Shown piece after piece: positions 45,882 to 53,559 of a DNA stretch of 64,000 nucleotides; within the stretch, counting starts at the first letter, position 1, and each line of letters starts with the position of its first letter. The notes below the pieces were generated by a model. It was given only the letters and a program-made list of their open reading frames with translations, had not been told where the DNA came from and did no database searches. The position numbers and the translations under genes were made by a program. The DNA is from Cognatishimia sp. SS12 (GTDB taxonomy: Bacteria; Pseudomonadota; Alphaproteobacteria; Rhodobacterales; Rhodobacteraceae). The stretch lies in assembly GCF_028369055.1 (NCBI RefSeq), contig NZ_JAQNCZ010000005.1:281351-345350 (forward strand), in the 5' to 3' direction.

Positions 45882-46699
45882 CTCCTAAAGAAAACAAATC
45901 CCACGGCCGCAAGTCCATCTCGGTTTCACTGAAACCACGTGAGCTGATGACGCATAATCCACGCCTTGCGCGCGCTTGGACGGCGCGGATTATCACGCTC
46001 TTTCCGCAGGCCTTTCCCGGCGTGCTGGGCGAAAGCCTGACCGGCAAGGCGCTGAAGGATGGCAAGTGGCAGCTGGAAACCACAGATTTACGCCCCTTTG
46101 GTGACGGCAAGCACCGCAATGTGGATGACACGCCCGCCGGGGGCGGCGCGGGCATGGTGTTGCGCCCTGACGTTTTGGGCAAGGCACTCGATCACACCCT
46201 GCGCGATGTGCGGGGCCGCAATCCGTTGGTTTACCTGTCACCGCGCGGGCGACGCTTTGATCAGGCGATGGCGCAGCAGTGGGCACAATGTGATGGCGTC
46301 ACGCTGCTATGTGGCCGCTTTGAGGGCGTCGATCAGCGGGTCTTGGATCACTACGACATTCAAGAGGTCAGCCTGGGCGATTTTGTTCTGACCGGCGGTG
46401 AAATCGCCGCGCAGGCGATGATTGATGCGACGGTGCGGCTTTTGCCCTCGGTTCTGGGCAATGCTGACAGCATCGAAGATGAAAGCCATAGCAACGGGCT
46501 GCTTGAGCACCCGCAATATACACGCCCGGCAGAATGGCGCGGGATGGAGATCCCCGAGGTCCTGATGTCAGGCCACCACGGCAAAATCGCAGAATGGCGC
46601 CAGCAGCAAGCCGAAAACATCACCAAAGCGCGGCGGCCCGATATGTGGGACAAATACCAGAGCCGCTCCAAAAACACAGGCAGCAACAGCGACGGCTAA
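45878..46699 (+). CDS. trmD: tRNA (guanine-N1-)-methyltransferase
   Basis: TrmD methylates G37 of tRNAs. The 273 residues include [19 protein letters not shown], the knot region with [14 protein letters not shown] and [13 protein letters not shown], and the [13 protein letters not shown] motif. A GTG overlapping the rimM stop adds about 30 residues before the catalytic domain ([17 protein letters not shown]); an ATG at 45947 is a shorter option. I favour the long form because the extension is coupled to rimM and looks coding. Confidence 0.94.
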   Translation: MTPKENKSHGRKSISVSLKPRELMTHNPRLARAWTARIITLFPQAFPGVLGESLTGKALKDGKWQLETTDLRPFGDGKHRNVDDTPAGGGAGMVLRPDVLGKALDHTLRDVRGRNPLVYLSPRGRRFDQAMAQQWAQCDGVTLLCGRFEGVDQRVLDHYDIQEVSLGDFVLTGGEIAAQAMIDATVRLLPSVLGNADSIEDESHSNGLLEHPQYTRPAEWRGMEIPEVLMSGHHGKIAEWRQQQAENITKARRPDMWDKYQSRSKNTGSNSDG

Positions 46700-46744
46700 C
46701 ACCCCTGCCGCGCGGCGCAGCCGGGCCCGAGCGCAAAAGCTGCG

Positions 46745-47518
46745 CTATCCGGCCAAGCCTTTGCGCAAGAGGTTTACCCCTGCAAGGATCAACACCACTA
46801 GGGTGACTTTGCGAAACAGCGCCTGGTCCAAGCGGTCTTGAATGCGAAAGCCGATCCACAGACCCAGCATTGCCATCGGCAACAGCGCTGCGGACAGCGG
46901 TGCGGTGTCGCGATTGAAGATGCCCGATTGCACATGCGCCGTGATCAATGTGATCGAGCCCAGCCCATAGACCACACCCTGCACCACCATCTGCTTAGCT
47001 TTGGGGGTGTTGATCGCCATCAAATACAGCACCGTTGTCGGCCCCCATGTGCCGGCGAACCCGCCGAGCACCCCGGATATGACCCCCAGCCCCCATTCCG
47101 CGCGGCGGCGATATTCCGGGGCGACCTGCATTTGTACGCCCGCCAATTGCAAGACAGACAGCGCAACAACAGGCACACCCAGCAAAAAATAAAAGATCCG
47201 CGTGGAAACCAGCGGCACAAGCTGGGCAGAGATTGCAATGAAAATGCATACCACCAGAAGATAGCGCCAGTATTCGCGGGCGGCGGCGATGGCAGGGGCG
47301 ATGCCTTTGCGAAAGGTCTGGAACACATTGCTGAGAACCGTGGGCAACAGCATTGCCGCGATGGCAAGTTTAGGATCGGTCAGTGAACTGATGCCAGAGA
47401 CCAGGATCAGAGGCATCGCAAAGCCGATCGCCCCTTTGACCACCCCGGCCACCAGCGCCACCGCCAATGCCAGCAGCACAGTGACCGGATCAAGCTGCGT
47501 CAAAATGCCGAAATCCAT
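46745..47518 (-). CDS. TSUP (TauE/SafE) family permease
   Basis: 257 residues with eight hydrophobic helices. VKGAIGFAMPLILVSGISSL in the first half and LGGFAGTWGPTTVLYLMAIN in the second are the TSUP repeats; members export sulfite, sulfoacetate or other organic anions. GGAGGGG precedes the ATG closely. The leader (47519-47603) can fold into two exclusive hairpins. It lies downstream of the CPYC membrane protein and the MarR regulator, all on the minus strand, separating trmD from rplS. Confidence 0.82.
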   Translation of the reverse strand: MDFGILTQLDPVTVLLALAVALVAGVVKGAIGFAMPLILVSGISSLTDPKLAIAAMLLPTVLSNVFQTFRKGIAPAIAAAREYWRYLLVVCIFIAISAQLVPLVSTRIFYFLLGVPVVALSVLQLAGVQMQVAPEYRRRAEWGLGVISGVLGGFAGTWGPTTVLYLMAINTPKAKQMVVQGVVYGLGSITLITAHVQSGIFNRDTAPLSAALLPMAMLGLWIGFRIQDRLDQALFRKVTLVVLILAGVNLLRKGLAG

Positions 47519-47520
47519 AA

Positions 47521-47552
47521 CCCCTCCAGAGGGGGCATAGGCTGATGCCCCC
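47521..47552 (-). promoter_or_regulatory. Leader with two mutually exclusive hairpins before the TSUP gene
   Basis: Read in the mRNA direction, GGGGGCAT (complement of 47545-47552) pairs with ATGCCCCC (complement of 47531-47538) to give a perfect 8-bp stem with a 6-base loop. Alternatively the CCCCT of the second arm pairs with AGGGG of the ribosome-binding site (47521-47525), loop CTGG. The two foldings share 47531-47534, so only one can form; the first leaves the ribosome-binding site free, the second hides it. Confidence 0.5.
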
Positions 47553-47603
47553 GAGGTGCAACCTGCGGAAATTCATGCAAGTTGCAAGCTGGAATAGCAG
47601 GCC

Positions 47604-48023
47604 CTATGCCGATTGGCCCGCTTCTTCGGCCTGCATCTTGGCCATAAAGGCCGCCTTTGCTTCGTGTCCACGCATCGCCGGATAGGCCAAGGCGGTCAGC
47701 GTCAGCACACCCAGTTTGTTCATCATGGCAAACACCAGCGCGTCCAGAACCCAGCCGAGCGGCAAAGCCGCCGCGCCCCAGAAAGATGGCAGATCCGCAA
47801 AGGCAGGCACGAACCACGCCCCGGTCACAGCATGGAGCACAAGCCCGATCCAGAACCCGGCGCAATAGGGGCAGCGCCATTGTTCATACAGCGTCTGAAG
47901 CGGCTGCGGCAGCGCCGCCAGAGCCTTGTTAAACCACGTGCCCCAATGGGGCAGATGCTCCCAAAACAGCATGTGCAGCGACACGCCGAGAAGCAGCGTT
48001 GAGAAGTTGAGAATATCCGTCAT
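47604..48023 (-). CDS. Membrane protein with CPYC motif, unknown function
   Basis: 139 residues with about three hydrophobic segments (5-22, 55-75 and 85-115). WRCPYCAGFWIGLVLHAVTG has a CxxC at about residue 51-54 facing a membrane helix, reminiscent of DUF1360-like proteins (CPFCLGFW). A redox or metal role is possible. AGGAAATGAC precedes the ATG and a MarR-type operator lies immediately upstream. It lies between the MarR gene and the TSUP gene. Confidence 0.6.
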   Translation of the reverse strand: MTDILNFSTLLLGVSLHMLFWEHLPHWGTWFNKALAALPQPLQTLYEQWRCPYCAGFWIGLVLHAVTGAWFVPAFADLPSFWGAAALPLGWVLDALVFAMMNKLGVLTLTALAYPAMRGHEAKAAFMAKMQAEEAGQSA

Positions 48024-48035
48024 GTCATTTCCTTT

Positions 48036-48048
48036 AGTTAGACTAACT
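48036..48048. promoter_or_regulatory. Candidate MarR operator before the CPYC gene
   Basis: AGTTAG-A-CTAACT (48036-48048) is a perfect odd palindrome and shares AGTTAGAC with the site upstream of the marR-type gene. It lies 12 bases before the CPYC gene start, between it and the MarR gene. Confidence 0.6.
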
Positions 48049-48096
48049 TACATAGTTATCGTGATAGGCGCGGACTGATCGGCTCTCGCAGCATCG

Positions 48097-48477
48097 TCAG
48101 CGGGTGTCAGCCGCCAGCGCTTTTGCCACGCGGGTATAGACCGCCTGCCCTTTGGCCATCAGATCTCGTCCCTCGTCTGTCAGAACGATGTGCTTGGCGC
48201 GGTCATCCATCTGACATTGAAACCGCCGCACCAAACCGCGGGTTTCCAACTTGGCAATCATCGTGCTTGCGGACGCTTTGGACACGCCCAGCGCGGACAC
48301 GATGTCTTGCAAATGCTGACCATGCTCATCCTCGATCCGCATGCGCTCTTCTTCGGCATAGACTGCTGAAAGATACTCAAATTCACTAAAGCTCAGGCCA
48401 AGCGGCCGCGCCGCCATCGTCCATTCCCGATGGGCCATGCGGTGGATGTGGTGTATTTGATCAGCGGTCAATGTCAT
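48097..48477 (-). CDS. MarR-family transcriptional regulator
   Basis: 126 residues with the winged helix IVSALGVSKASASTMIAKLE followed by RGLVRRFQCQMDDRAKHIVL. The leading helices (DQIHHIHRMAHREWTMAARPL) form the dimer. One Cys (in FQCQMDD) lies on the wing. GTTAG-N5-CTAAC sits 14 bases upstream of its ATG and a related site precedes the next gene, so it probably represses itself and the CPYC membrane protein. Confidence 0.85.
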   Translation of the reverse strand: MTLTADQIHHIHRMAHREWTMAARPLGLSFSEFEYLSAVYAEEERMRIEDEHGQHLQDIVSALGVSKASASTMIAKLETRGLVRRFQCQMDDRAKHIVLTDEGRDLMAKGQAVYTRVAKALAADTR

Positions 48478-48490
48478 GGCACTTAATTAA

Positions 48491-48505
48491 GTTAGACAAC
48501 CTAAC
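48491..48505. promoter_or_regulatory. Candidate MarR operator before its own gene
   Basis: GTTAG (48491-48495), ACAAC, CTAAC (48501-48505), an inverted repeat located 14 bases upstream of the start at 48477. The half-sites match those before the CPYC gene. Confidence 0.6.
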
Positions 48506-48552
48506 CTTTCAAGCCCCTGCCAAAAAGAACATGCCGTTCCCCCTGCCCGGGC

Positions 48553-48581
48553 TTGTCAACCCAGCCAATATGGCCTAAACC
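48553..48581 (+). promoter_or_regulatory. Candidate promoter in the 314-base gap before rplS
   Basis: TTGTCA (48553-48558), 17 bases, TAAACC (48576-48581). It would give a leader of about 200 bases before rplS. The rest of the gap (48478-48791) holds the MarR operator on the left and otherwise no gene, tRNA or terminator that I can see; several GC-rich palindromic stretches occur but without a known leader structure. Confidence 0.35.
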
Positions 48582-48791
48582 CCGCCTGTCCGAGGCTCGT
48601 TCGAGTCGTGCGGACCTGTTTCGTTATGGCAATGCCCCTTTTCTTCGGCGGGCTGGCCACGCGACGCAGCACAGCAAAGCAACGGCGGACTTCCTCTGGC
48701 GGGCGCATATGCGGACCCGATGAAGACACAGAGTTCTGGGACGGCAGCTAACTTCGTGGATTAACCACGGGCAAAAATAGGAGAAGGTCAG

Positions 48792-49163
48792 ATGGATCTG
48801 ATCGCACAACTCGAGGCGGAACAAATCGCCGCTCTGGGGAAAGACATCCCTGATTTCAAAGCTGGCGACACTGTTCGCGTCGGCTTTAAAGTGACCGAAG
48901 GTTCGCGCACCCGTGTGCAGAACTACGAAGGCGTTTGCATCAGCCGTAAGAACGGCAAAGGCATTGCCGGCTCGTTCACTGTTCGCAAGATTTCGTTTGG
49001 TGAAGGCGTTGAGCGTGTATTCCCGCTGCACTCCACCAACATCGACAGCATCACCGTCGTGCGCCGTGGCCGCGTGCGTCGCTCCAAGCTGTATTACCTG
49101 CGCACACGTCGTGGTAAATCCGCGCGTATCGCAGAAGACACCAACTACAAGTCCAAAGCGTAA
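48792..49163 (+). CDS. rplS: 50S ribosomal protein L19
   Basis: 123 residues. [40 protein letters not shown] and [20 protein letters not shown] are the L19 core. AGGAGAAGG precedes the ATG. In most bacteria rplS directly follows trmD; here a three-gene inverted block lies between them. rpmE follows after 11 bases. Confidence 0.97.
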   Translation: MDLIAQLEAEQIAALGKDIPDFKAGDTVRVGFKVTEGSRTRVQNYEGVCISRKNGKGIAGSFTVRKISFGEGVERVFPLHSTNIDSITVVRRGRVRRSKLYYLRTRRGKSARIAEDTNYKSKA

Positions 49164-49174
49164 GGAGTGGTCTC

Positions 49175-49396
49175 ATGAAAAAAGATACCCACCCAGATTA
49201 CCACTTCATCGACGTCAAAATGACCGATGGCACCATCGTCAAAATGCGCTCCACCTGGGGCAAAGAAGGCGACACCATGGCGCTGGACATCGACCCCTCC
49301 GTGCACCCAGCATGGACCGGCGGCAACTCGCGCCTGATGGACGCGGGCGGCCGTGTTTCCAAGTTCAAAAAGAAATACGAAGGTCTGGGCTTCTAA
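49175..49396 (+). CDS. rpmE: 50S ribosomal protein L31
   Basis: 73 residues, [20 protein letters not shown] and [20 protein letters not shown]. It has no CxxC pair, so it is the zinc-free form common in Alphaproteobacteria. AAGGAGTGG precedes the ATG and a terminator follows. Confidence 0.95.
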   Translation: MKKDTHPDYHFIDVKMTDGTIVKMRSTWGKEGDTMALDIDPSVHPAWTGGNSRLMDAGGRVSKFKKKYEGLGF

Positions 49397-49420
49397 GCAC
49401 CTGCCACTGTTTTCGCAAAA

Positions 49421-49445
49421 CGCCGTCCCTTGGGGCGGCGTTTTT
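49421..49445 (+). terminator. Intrinsic terminator after rpmE
   Basis: CGCCGTCCC (49421-49429) pairs with GGGGCGGCG (49432-49440, one G-T pair), flanked by A on the left and T on the right. It may also serve the convergent SRPBCC gene. Confidence 0.88.
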
Positions 49446-49452
49446 GTTTGGG

Positions 49453-49845
49453 CTATGCGCTCTGCAGGTGGCGTTCAAAGCCCGCGATGTAACTGTCCCA
49501 GCCGGTATCATGTGCAGCGTAGCTATCCGGGTCTGAAAACGGACCATGGGACAGGGTGACGGTGGTTCCGCCAGGGGCATCCGTGAAGCGCACGTCAATC
49601 TCGGTTACATGGCCATCACCGTACCATTCCCACGAATATTTTAGAAATGCGTCGGGGATAACCTGCAGAAACCGCCCCGCGTTGCTGGGGGTATCACCAG
49701 CGTCCATGAACAGCTGGTAGACGCCGCCCACCCAAGGCTCCACATGCATCCGCTGCGCAGGGGCAATTACGGTGTCAGACGACACCCAGGCCTGAAAAAC
49801 CTGCGCCCGAGGAAAGGCCAAATGATATGTCTTTTCGATCTGCAT
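49453..49845 (-). CDS. SRPBCC (AHSA1-type) domain protein
   Basis: 130 residues: MQIEKTYHLAFPRAQVFQAW, then EPWVGGVYQLFMDAGDTP and a C-terminal helix SYAAHDTGWDSYIAGFERHL, the pattern of START-like SRPBCC domains that bind hydrophobic ligands. The ATG at 49845 is chosen over an upstream TTG. No ArsR gene is adjacent, though this pairing is common. Function unknown. Confidence 0.75.
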   Translation of the reverse strand: MQIEKTYHLAFPRAQVFQAWVSSDTVIAPAQRMHVEPWVGGVYQLFMDAGDTPSNAGRFLQVIPDAFLKYSWEWYGDGHVTEIDVRFTDAPGGTTVTLSHGPFSDPDSYAAHDTGWDSYIAGFERHLQSA

Positions 49846-49888
49846 GGGCAAAAGTGTACAGCATCAGCCCACGATTGCGAAATCGACG

Positions 49889-50710
49889 CTAGCCACGTTT
49901 GCGCAAGATCAACGTATAGCTCATCGGCAGGCCGATATCCGCGCTCTCAACATTCCACCATGCATTAGAAATATGCTGCGGCAGCTCTTCAAAATGCTCG
50001 ACCTCTGTGCCCGCTGCGATACCCGCCATGATGATATCTGACATCTTGTGGCTGAACGATTGATTGGGCGTCGCTTCATAAAGTTCGCCGCCATAATAAT
50101 CCAGCCCGCTGTCATCCACATAGGGCGCGGTGCGGAAATAGGACAATTCCCATTCCACCGGCGCACCGGCACGATCGGGCTTCAGCATCATTAGAACCGG
50201 GTGATGTTCGTAAATAAAAATCGCGCTGCCGGGGCGCAGAAGTTTGGCGATACGGTCAAAGAAACCCGCGATATCCGGCATCCATCCCAGCACGCCAATT
50301 GTGATCACCAGCAGATCAAATGCACGGTTATAGTGGCGCGCGATATCGTAGATATCGCTGCACACAAATTCGATGTCCTGATCTGCGGCCTGCGCCAGTT
50401 GCGCCGCTTGATCCAAAAACCCCTGTGCCCCATCAAAGCCGACACCGCGCGCGGCCCCCATGTTTTTGATCGACACCAGCTCGATCCCGTTGTTGCAGCA
50501 GATCTGCGCAACGTCCTTACTCGCCACCTCAAGCCTGTGCAGCATCTCTGTCGCGGTCCGGTCCAGACAGGAAAAACCGGGATTGCGGCACGCCTCAATC
50601 AGATCCGCCAGATTGTGGCGCGCGTGTATCGGGGCAGCCTCATTCCACGCCCGCAGGTTCTGCTGCGTGACGCTGCGAATACTTGGATCAGACTTCGGCG
50701 GTTGGGTCAT
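49889..50710 (-). CDS. SAM-dependent methyltransferase (class I)
   Basis: 273 residues. DVAQICCNNGIELVSIKNMG matches motif I in position (variant of the GxGxG loop), GVGFDGAQGFLDQAAQLAQA motif II, IEFVCSDIYDI motif III, and LLRPGSAIFIYEHHPVLMML the post-motif IV strand. The substrate is unknown. The gene lies downstream of the BenE transporter in the same direction, 77 bases away. Confidence 0.78.
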   Translation of the reverse strand: MTQPPKSDPSIRSVTQQNLRAWNEAAPIHARHNLADLIEACRNPGFSCLDRTATEMLHRLEVASKDVAQICCNNGIELVSIKNMGAARGVGFDGAQGFLDQAAQLAQAADQDIEFVCSDIYDIARHYNRAFDLLVITIGVLGWMPDIAGFFDRIAKLLRPGSAIFIYEHHPVLMMLKPDRAGAPVEWELSYFRTAPYVDDSGLDYYGGELYEATPNQSFSHKMSDIIMAGIAAGTEVEHFEELPQHISNAWWNVESADIGLPMSYTLILRKRG

Positions 50711-50787
50711 CGGGCACTCCTGCGAGGGGGCTTGTCACCGTAGGCAATACCACTTGCCCCCAGAAATCAAACACAGATTGGGCCGGG

Positions 50788-51933
50788 TCATGTAGGCTTG
50801 CGCAGCACAAGGATCAGACCGCCAAAGAGCAGGCCCCAGACAGGGGCGGCCACGCCAAAGAACGAGATGCCCGAGACCGTGGTCAGGAATGTGACCAGCG
50901 CGGCCTCCCGGCTCTGCGGCGCGGCCATGGCGCCGGTCAAACTGGACGCGATCACCGGCAACAGCGCCAGCCCCGCCAGGGCGGCCACAAAAGCCGTCGG
51001 CGCGGCGAGGAAAAACCCAATCACCGTGGTGCCAAACAGTGCCAGAATGGCATAGGCCACGCCGCTGACCACAGGGGCCCAGAAGCGCGATTTCGGGTCT
51101 GCGCCGGCCTCTTCGTTGGCGCAGATCGCGGCGGTGATGGCCGCAAGGTTAAAGGCAAACCCGCCAAAGGGGGCCAGCACAAGCGTCGCGCCGCCCGTCA
51201 CCTTCAGCGCAGAGGCGACCGGCGGTTCATATCCGGCGGCGCGCAAGACGGCGATCCCCGGCAGGTTCTGCGAAGACATCGTGACCAGAAACAACGGCAG
51301 ACCAACCCCCAACAGAACCGACAGATTCACTTCGGGCATCACAAACAGCGGCTGCGCCATGGTCAATGGGATCGCGCTAAAGTCTGGGAACTGCCCGCGC
51401 GATATTGTCACCAGCAGCCCGACAATCAGCACCAGCGGGATCGCCATGCGTGGTGCCCAGCGCCGGGCCGCGATATAACTCAGCGCCATAGGGGCAACCA
51501 CCGCCGGCGCAAGCTGCAGCGAGGTAAAGACCGACAGGCCAAATTGAAACAGCACCCCGGCGAGCATCGCATTGGCCAGCGCATCGGGCACACGGCGGAT
51601 CAACCGCGCAAACCAGGGGGTGAGCCCGGTCAGAACCAGCAACGCCCCACACAATAGGAATGCTGCGGTGGCCTCGGCCAAGGGGATGCCCGGCAAGGAC
51701 ACCGCCAATAGCGCGGCACCGGGTGTGGACCACGCCGTCAGAACCGGAATGCGATGGCGCAGCGACAGGTAAACGCTGCTAAAGGCGCATCCAAGGCCCA
51801 GGGCCAGCATCCAGCTGGCCGCCTGCGCCGGGCTGGCCCCCGCCGCCGCGCTGGCCTGAAAGATAATCGCCGCGCTGCCCGCATAACCGACGAGCACGGC
51901 AATACTGCCCGCGATCACATGAGAAACCTGCAT
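50788..51933 (-). CDS. benE: BenE-family benzoate/H+ symporter
   Basis: 381 residues with about 12 hydrophobic helices. MQVSHVIAGSIAVLVGYAGS starts the family alignment; LPLFLVTMSSQNLPGIAVLR and APFGGFAFNLAAITAAICAN are BenE signatures. The ATG at 51933 has GGGGGCGAG upstream; longer starts exist but are not conserved. No benzoate genes are adjacent, so the substrate is inferred from the family only. Confidence 0.83.
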   Translation of the reverse strand: MQVSHVIAGSIAVLVGYAGSAAIIFQASAAAGASPAQAASWMLALGLGCAFSSVYLSLRHRIPVLTAWSTPGAALLAVSLPGIPLAEATAAFLLCGALLVLTGLTPWFARLIRRVPDALANAMLAGVLFQFGLSVFTSLQLAPAVVAPMALSYIAARRWAPRMAIPLVLIVGLLVTISRGQFPDFSAIPLTMAQPLFVMPEVNLSVLLGVGLPLFLVTMSSQNLPGIAVLRAAGYEPPVASALKVTGGATLVLAPFGGFAFNLAAITAAICANEEAGADPKSRFWAPVVSGVAYAILALFGTTVIGFFLAAPTAFVAALAGLALLPVIASSLTGAMAAPQSREAALVTFLTTVSGISFFGVAAPVWGLLFGGLILVLRKPT

Positions 51934-52098
51934 CTCGCCCCCAAACCCCAACCGCGCACATGGCGCAAATGTCTCTGCATCTGATGAAAGCGCCCGGCCG
52001 AAGGCAAGCGCACATTTGCTGATGCGCGCCAAAAAAACGCCAGCGCCACCAGAATTCCCAATTCCAGCCATTTTGGCGGCTTATCGACAGGGCTAAGC

Positions 52099-52113
52099 TT
52101 AACCGTGAATTAA
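52099..52113. promoter_or_regulatory. CtrA-type site in the 305-base gap before the SGNH lipoprotein gene
   Basis: TTAA (52099-52102), CCGTGAA, TTAA (52110-52113) is an exact TTAA-N7-TTAA, the full binding motif of the cell-cycle regulator CtrA. It lies 125 bases before the SGNH lipoprotein start and about 165 bases from the divergent benE start. The remainder of the gap 51934-52238 shows no gene or terminator. Confidence 0.5.
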
Positions 52114-52238
52114 CAAGAGAACTTTACAACTTTAGCCAGAAAGCGACCGCAGTGGCACTTTTCCCGCCGCCGCATAGGCCAGCAGAACGCGGCCGCCCCA
52201 TTTTCTGCCGCGACAGCAACAGACGCCAGGTATCCGCC

Positions 52239-52934
52239 ATGAAATTGATTTCCCTCCCGATTTTCCTTTCAACCTTCGTTCTTGCCAGCTGCGTGCAAGA
52301 GACAGCCAGCCGCAATGATCCGCGCATCCTCGCAATGGGTGATTCCATGATGGCGGCGCATCGCATTTCTGGGCGCGCCGTCTCGGATGTTGTCGCGCGC
52401 AACCTACGTGAACCGGTGCATGACAATTCGGTGGTTGGGGCCAGCATGAGCTATGCGCTGCCCATCAGCGGCGCGATGGGGCTGAATATCAGCAAGCAAT
52501 ATCGCGGTGGCCAATGGGATTGGGTGGTTCTGAACGGCGGTGGCAATGATCTGTGGCTGGGATGTGGCTGCAACCAATGTGACCACAAGATGGAAAGCCT
52601 GATTTCCTCCAACGGCGTCAGTGGCAAGATTCCGAGTCTGATCGCCCGGCTACGTGGCACCGGGGCGCAGGTGCTATGGGTGGGATATCTGCGCAGCCCG
52701 GGTGTTGGATCCCCGATCGAAAACTGCAGCGACGAGGGGGATGAACTTGAGGCCCGGCTGGCGCGGTTTGCCGCGGGGCGTCACGGGGTGCATTTTGTCT
52801 CAATCGCCGATCTGGTGCCCTATGGCGATCGGTCCTTTCATGGCATCGACATGATCCACCCCTCGCTGAAGGCCAGCGCCGCCATCGGCGCGCGGGTTTC
52901 AAATTACATTCGCCAACACGATCCCGCGCGCTAA
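52239..52934 (+). CDS. SGNH/GDSL-family hydrolase lipoprotein
   Basis: 231 residues. MKLISLPIFLSTFVLASC is a lipoprotein signal with Cys18 as acceptor. Block I is ILAMGDSMMAAHRISG (catalytic Ser), block III is LNGGGNDLWLGCGC (Asn), and block V is DMIHPSLKASAA (Asp/His). It is thus an envelope-bound esterase, acetyltransferase or peptidoglycan/polysaccharide-modifying enzyme. A CtrA-type site is upstream; nine bases separate it from tag. Confidence 0.82.
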   Translation: MKLISLPIFLSTFVLASCVQETASRNDPRILAMGDSMMAAHRISGRAVSDVVARNLREPVHDNSVVGASMSYALPISGAMGLNISKQYRGGQWDWVVLNGGGNDLWLGCGCNQCDHKMESLISSNGVSGKIPSLIARLRGTGAQVLWVGYLRSPGVGSPIENCSDEGDELEARLARFAAGRHGVHFVSIADLVPYGDRSFHGIDMIHPSLKASAAIGARVSNYIRQHDPAR

Positions 52935-52943
52935 ACTGCGCCC

Positions 52944-53549
52944 ATGAATGATCTTTACAAGGGCCCGGATGGGCACGCGCGCTGCCGCTGGGCCGGGGGC
53001 GCGCCTGAATTTTTGAACTATCATGATCAGGAGTGGGGCTTTCCGGTGGCCGACGATCAGCGCCTGTTTGAAAAACTCTGCCTCGAAAGTTTCCAGTCCG
53101 GCCTGAGCTGGCGCACCATTCTGGCCAAACGCGACAATTTTCGTGCCGCTTTTCACGGCTTTGACATCCCCCGCGTCGCCACCTTTGACGAAGGCGATAT
53201 TGCGCGGCTGATGGATGATGCCGGCATCGTGCGCCATCGCGGCAAGATCACCGCCGTGATCAACAATGCACGCCGCGCACAAGATGTGATTGCTGAGGCC
53301 GGATCGCTCGCCAAATTCGTATGGTCGTTTGAACCCGCCCCCGAAACGCTTGGCAGGCCGCAGACGCAATCCACATCCGAGGCCTCTGTCGCCCTGTCCA
53401 AAGCGCTCAAGAAACGCGGCTGGGCATTCGTCGGCCCAACCACGGTTTTTGCCTTTATGCAGGCCATGGGGTTGATCAACGATCACGCCGAAGGCTGTGT
53501 GTGCCGCGCCAAAGCCGCAGCCGCGCGCAAGGCCTTTGCCAGACCCTAA
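52944..53549 (+). CDS. tag: DNA-3-methyladenine glycosylase I
   Basis: Tag removes 3-methyladenine from DNA. The 201 residues have the Zn ligands Cys14 and His27 (HARCRWAGG, NYHDQEWG) and the C-terminal NDHAEGCVCRAK; LCLESFQSGLSWRTILAKRD carries the catalytic Glu. It is nine bases after the SGNH gene and convergent with the PLP enzyme. Confidence 0.92.
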   Translation: MNDLYKGPDGHARCRWAGGAPEFLNYHDQEWGFPVADDQRLFEKLCLESFQSGLSWRTILAKRDNFRAAFHGFDIPRVATFDEGDIARLMDDAGIVRHRGKITAVINNARRAQDVIAEAGSLAKFVWSFEPAPETLGRPQTQSTSEASVALSKALKKRGWAFVGPTTVFAFMQAMGLINDHAEGCVCRAKAAAARKAFARP

Positions 53550-53559
53550 CCCAAAGGAT

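Noticed and set aside
46733..46749. AGCGCA...TGCGCT hairpin at the convergent trmD/TSUP ends
   Set aside because: No T run on either strand and it overlaps a stop codon; too weak to call a terminator.
49175..49396. L31 lacking the CxxC zinc motif considered as anomalous
   Set aside because: Zinc-free L31 of this form is the normal type in Alphaproteobacteria.
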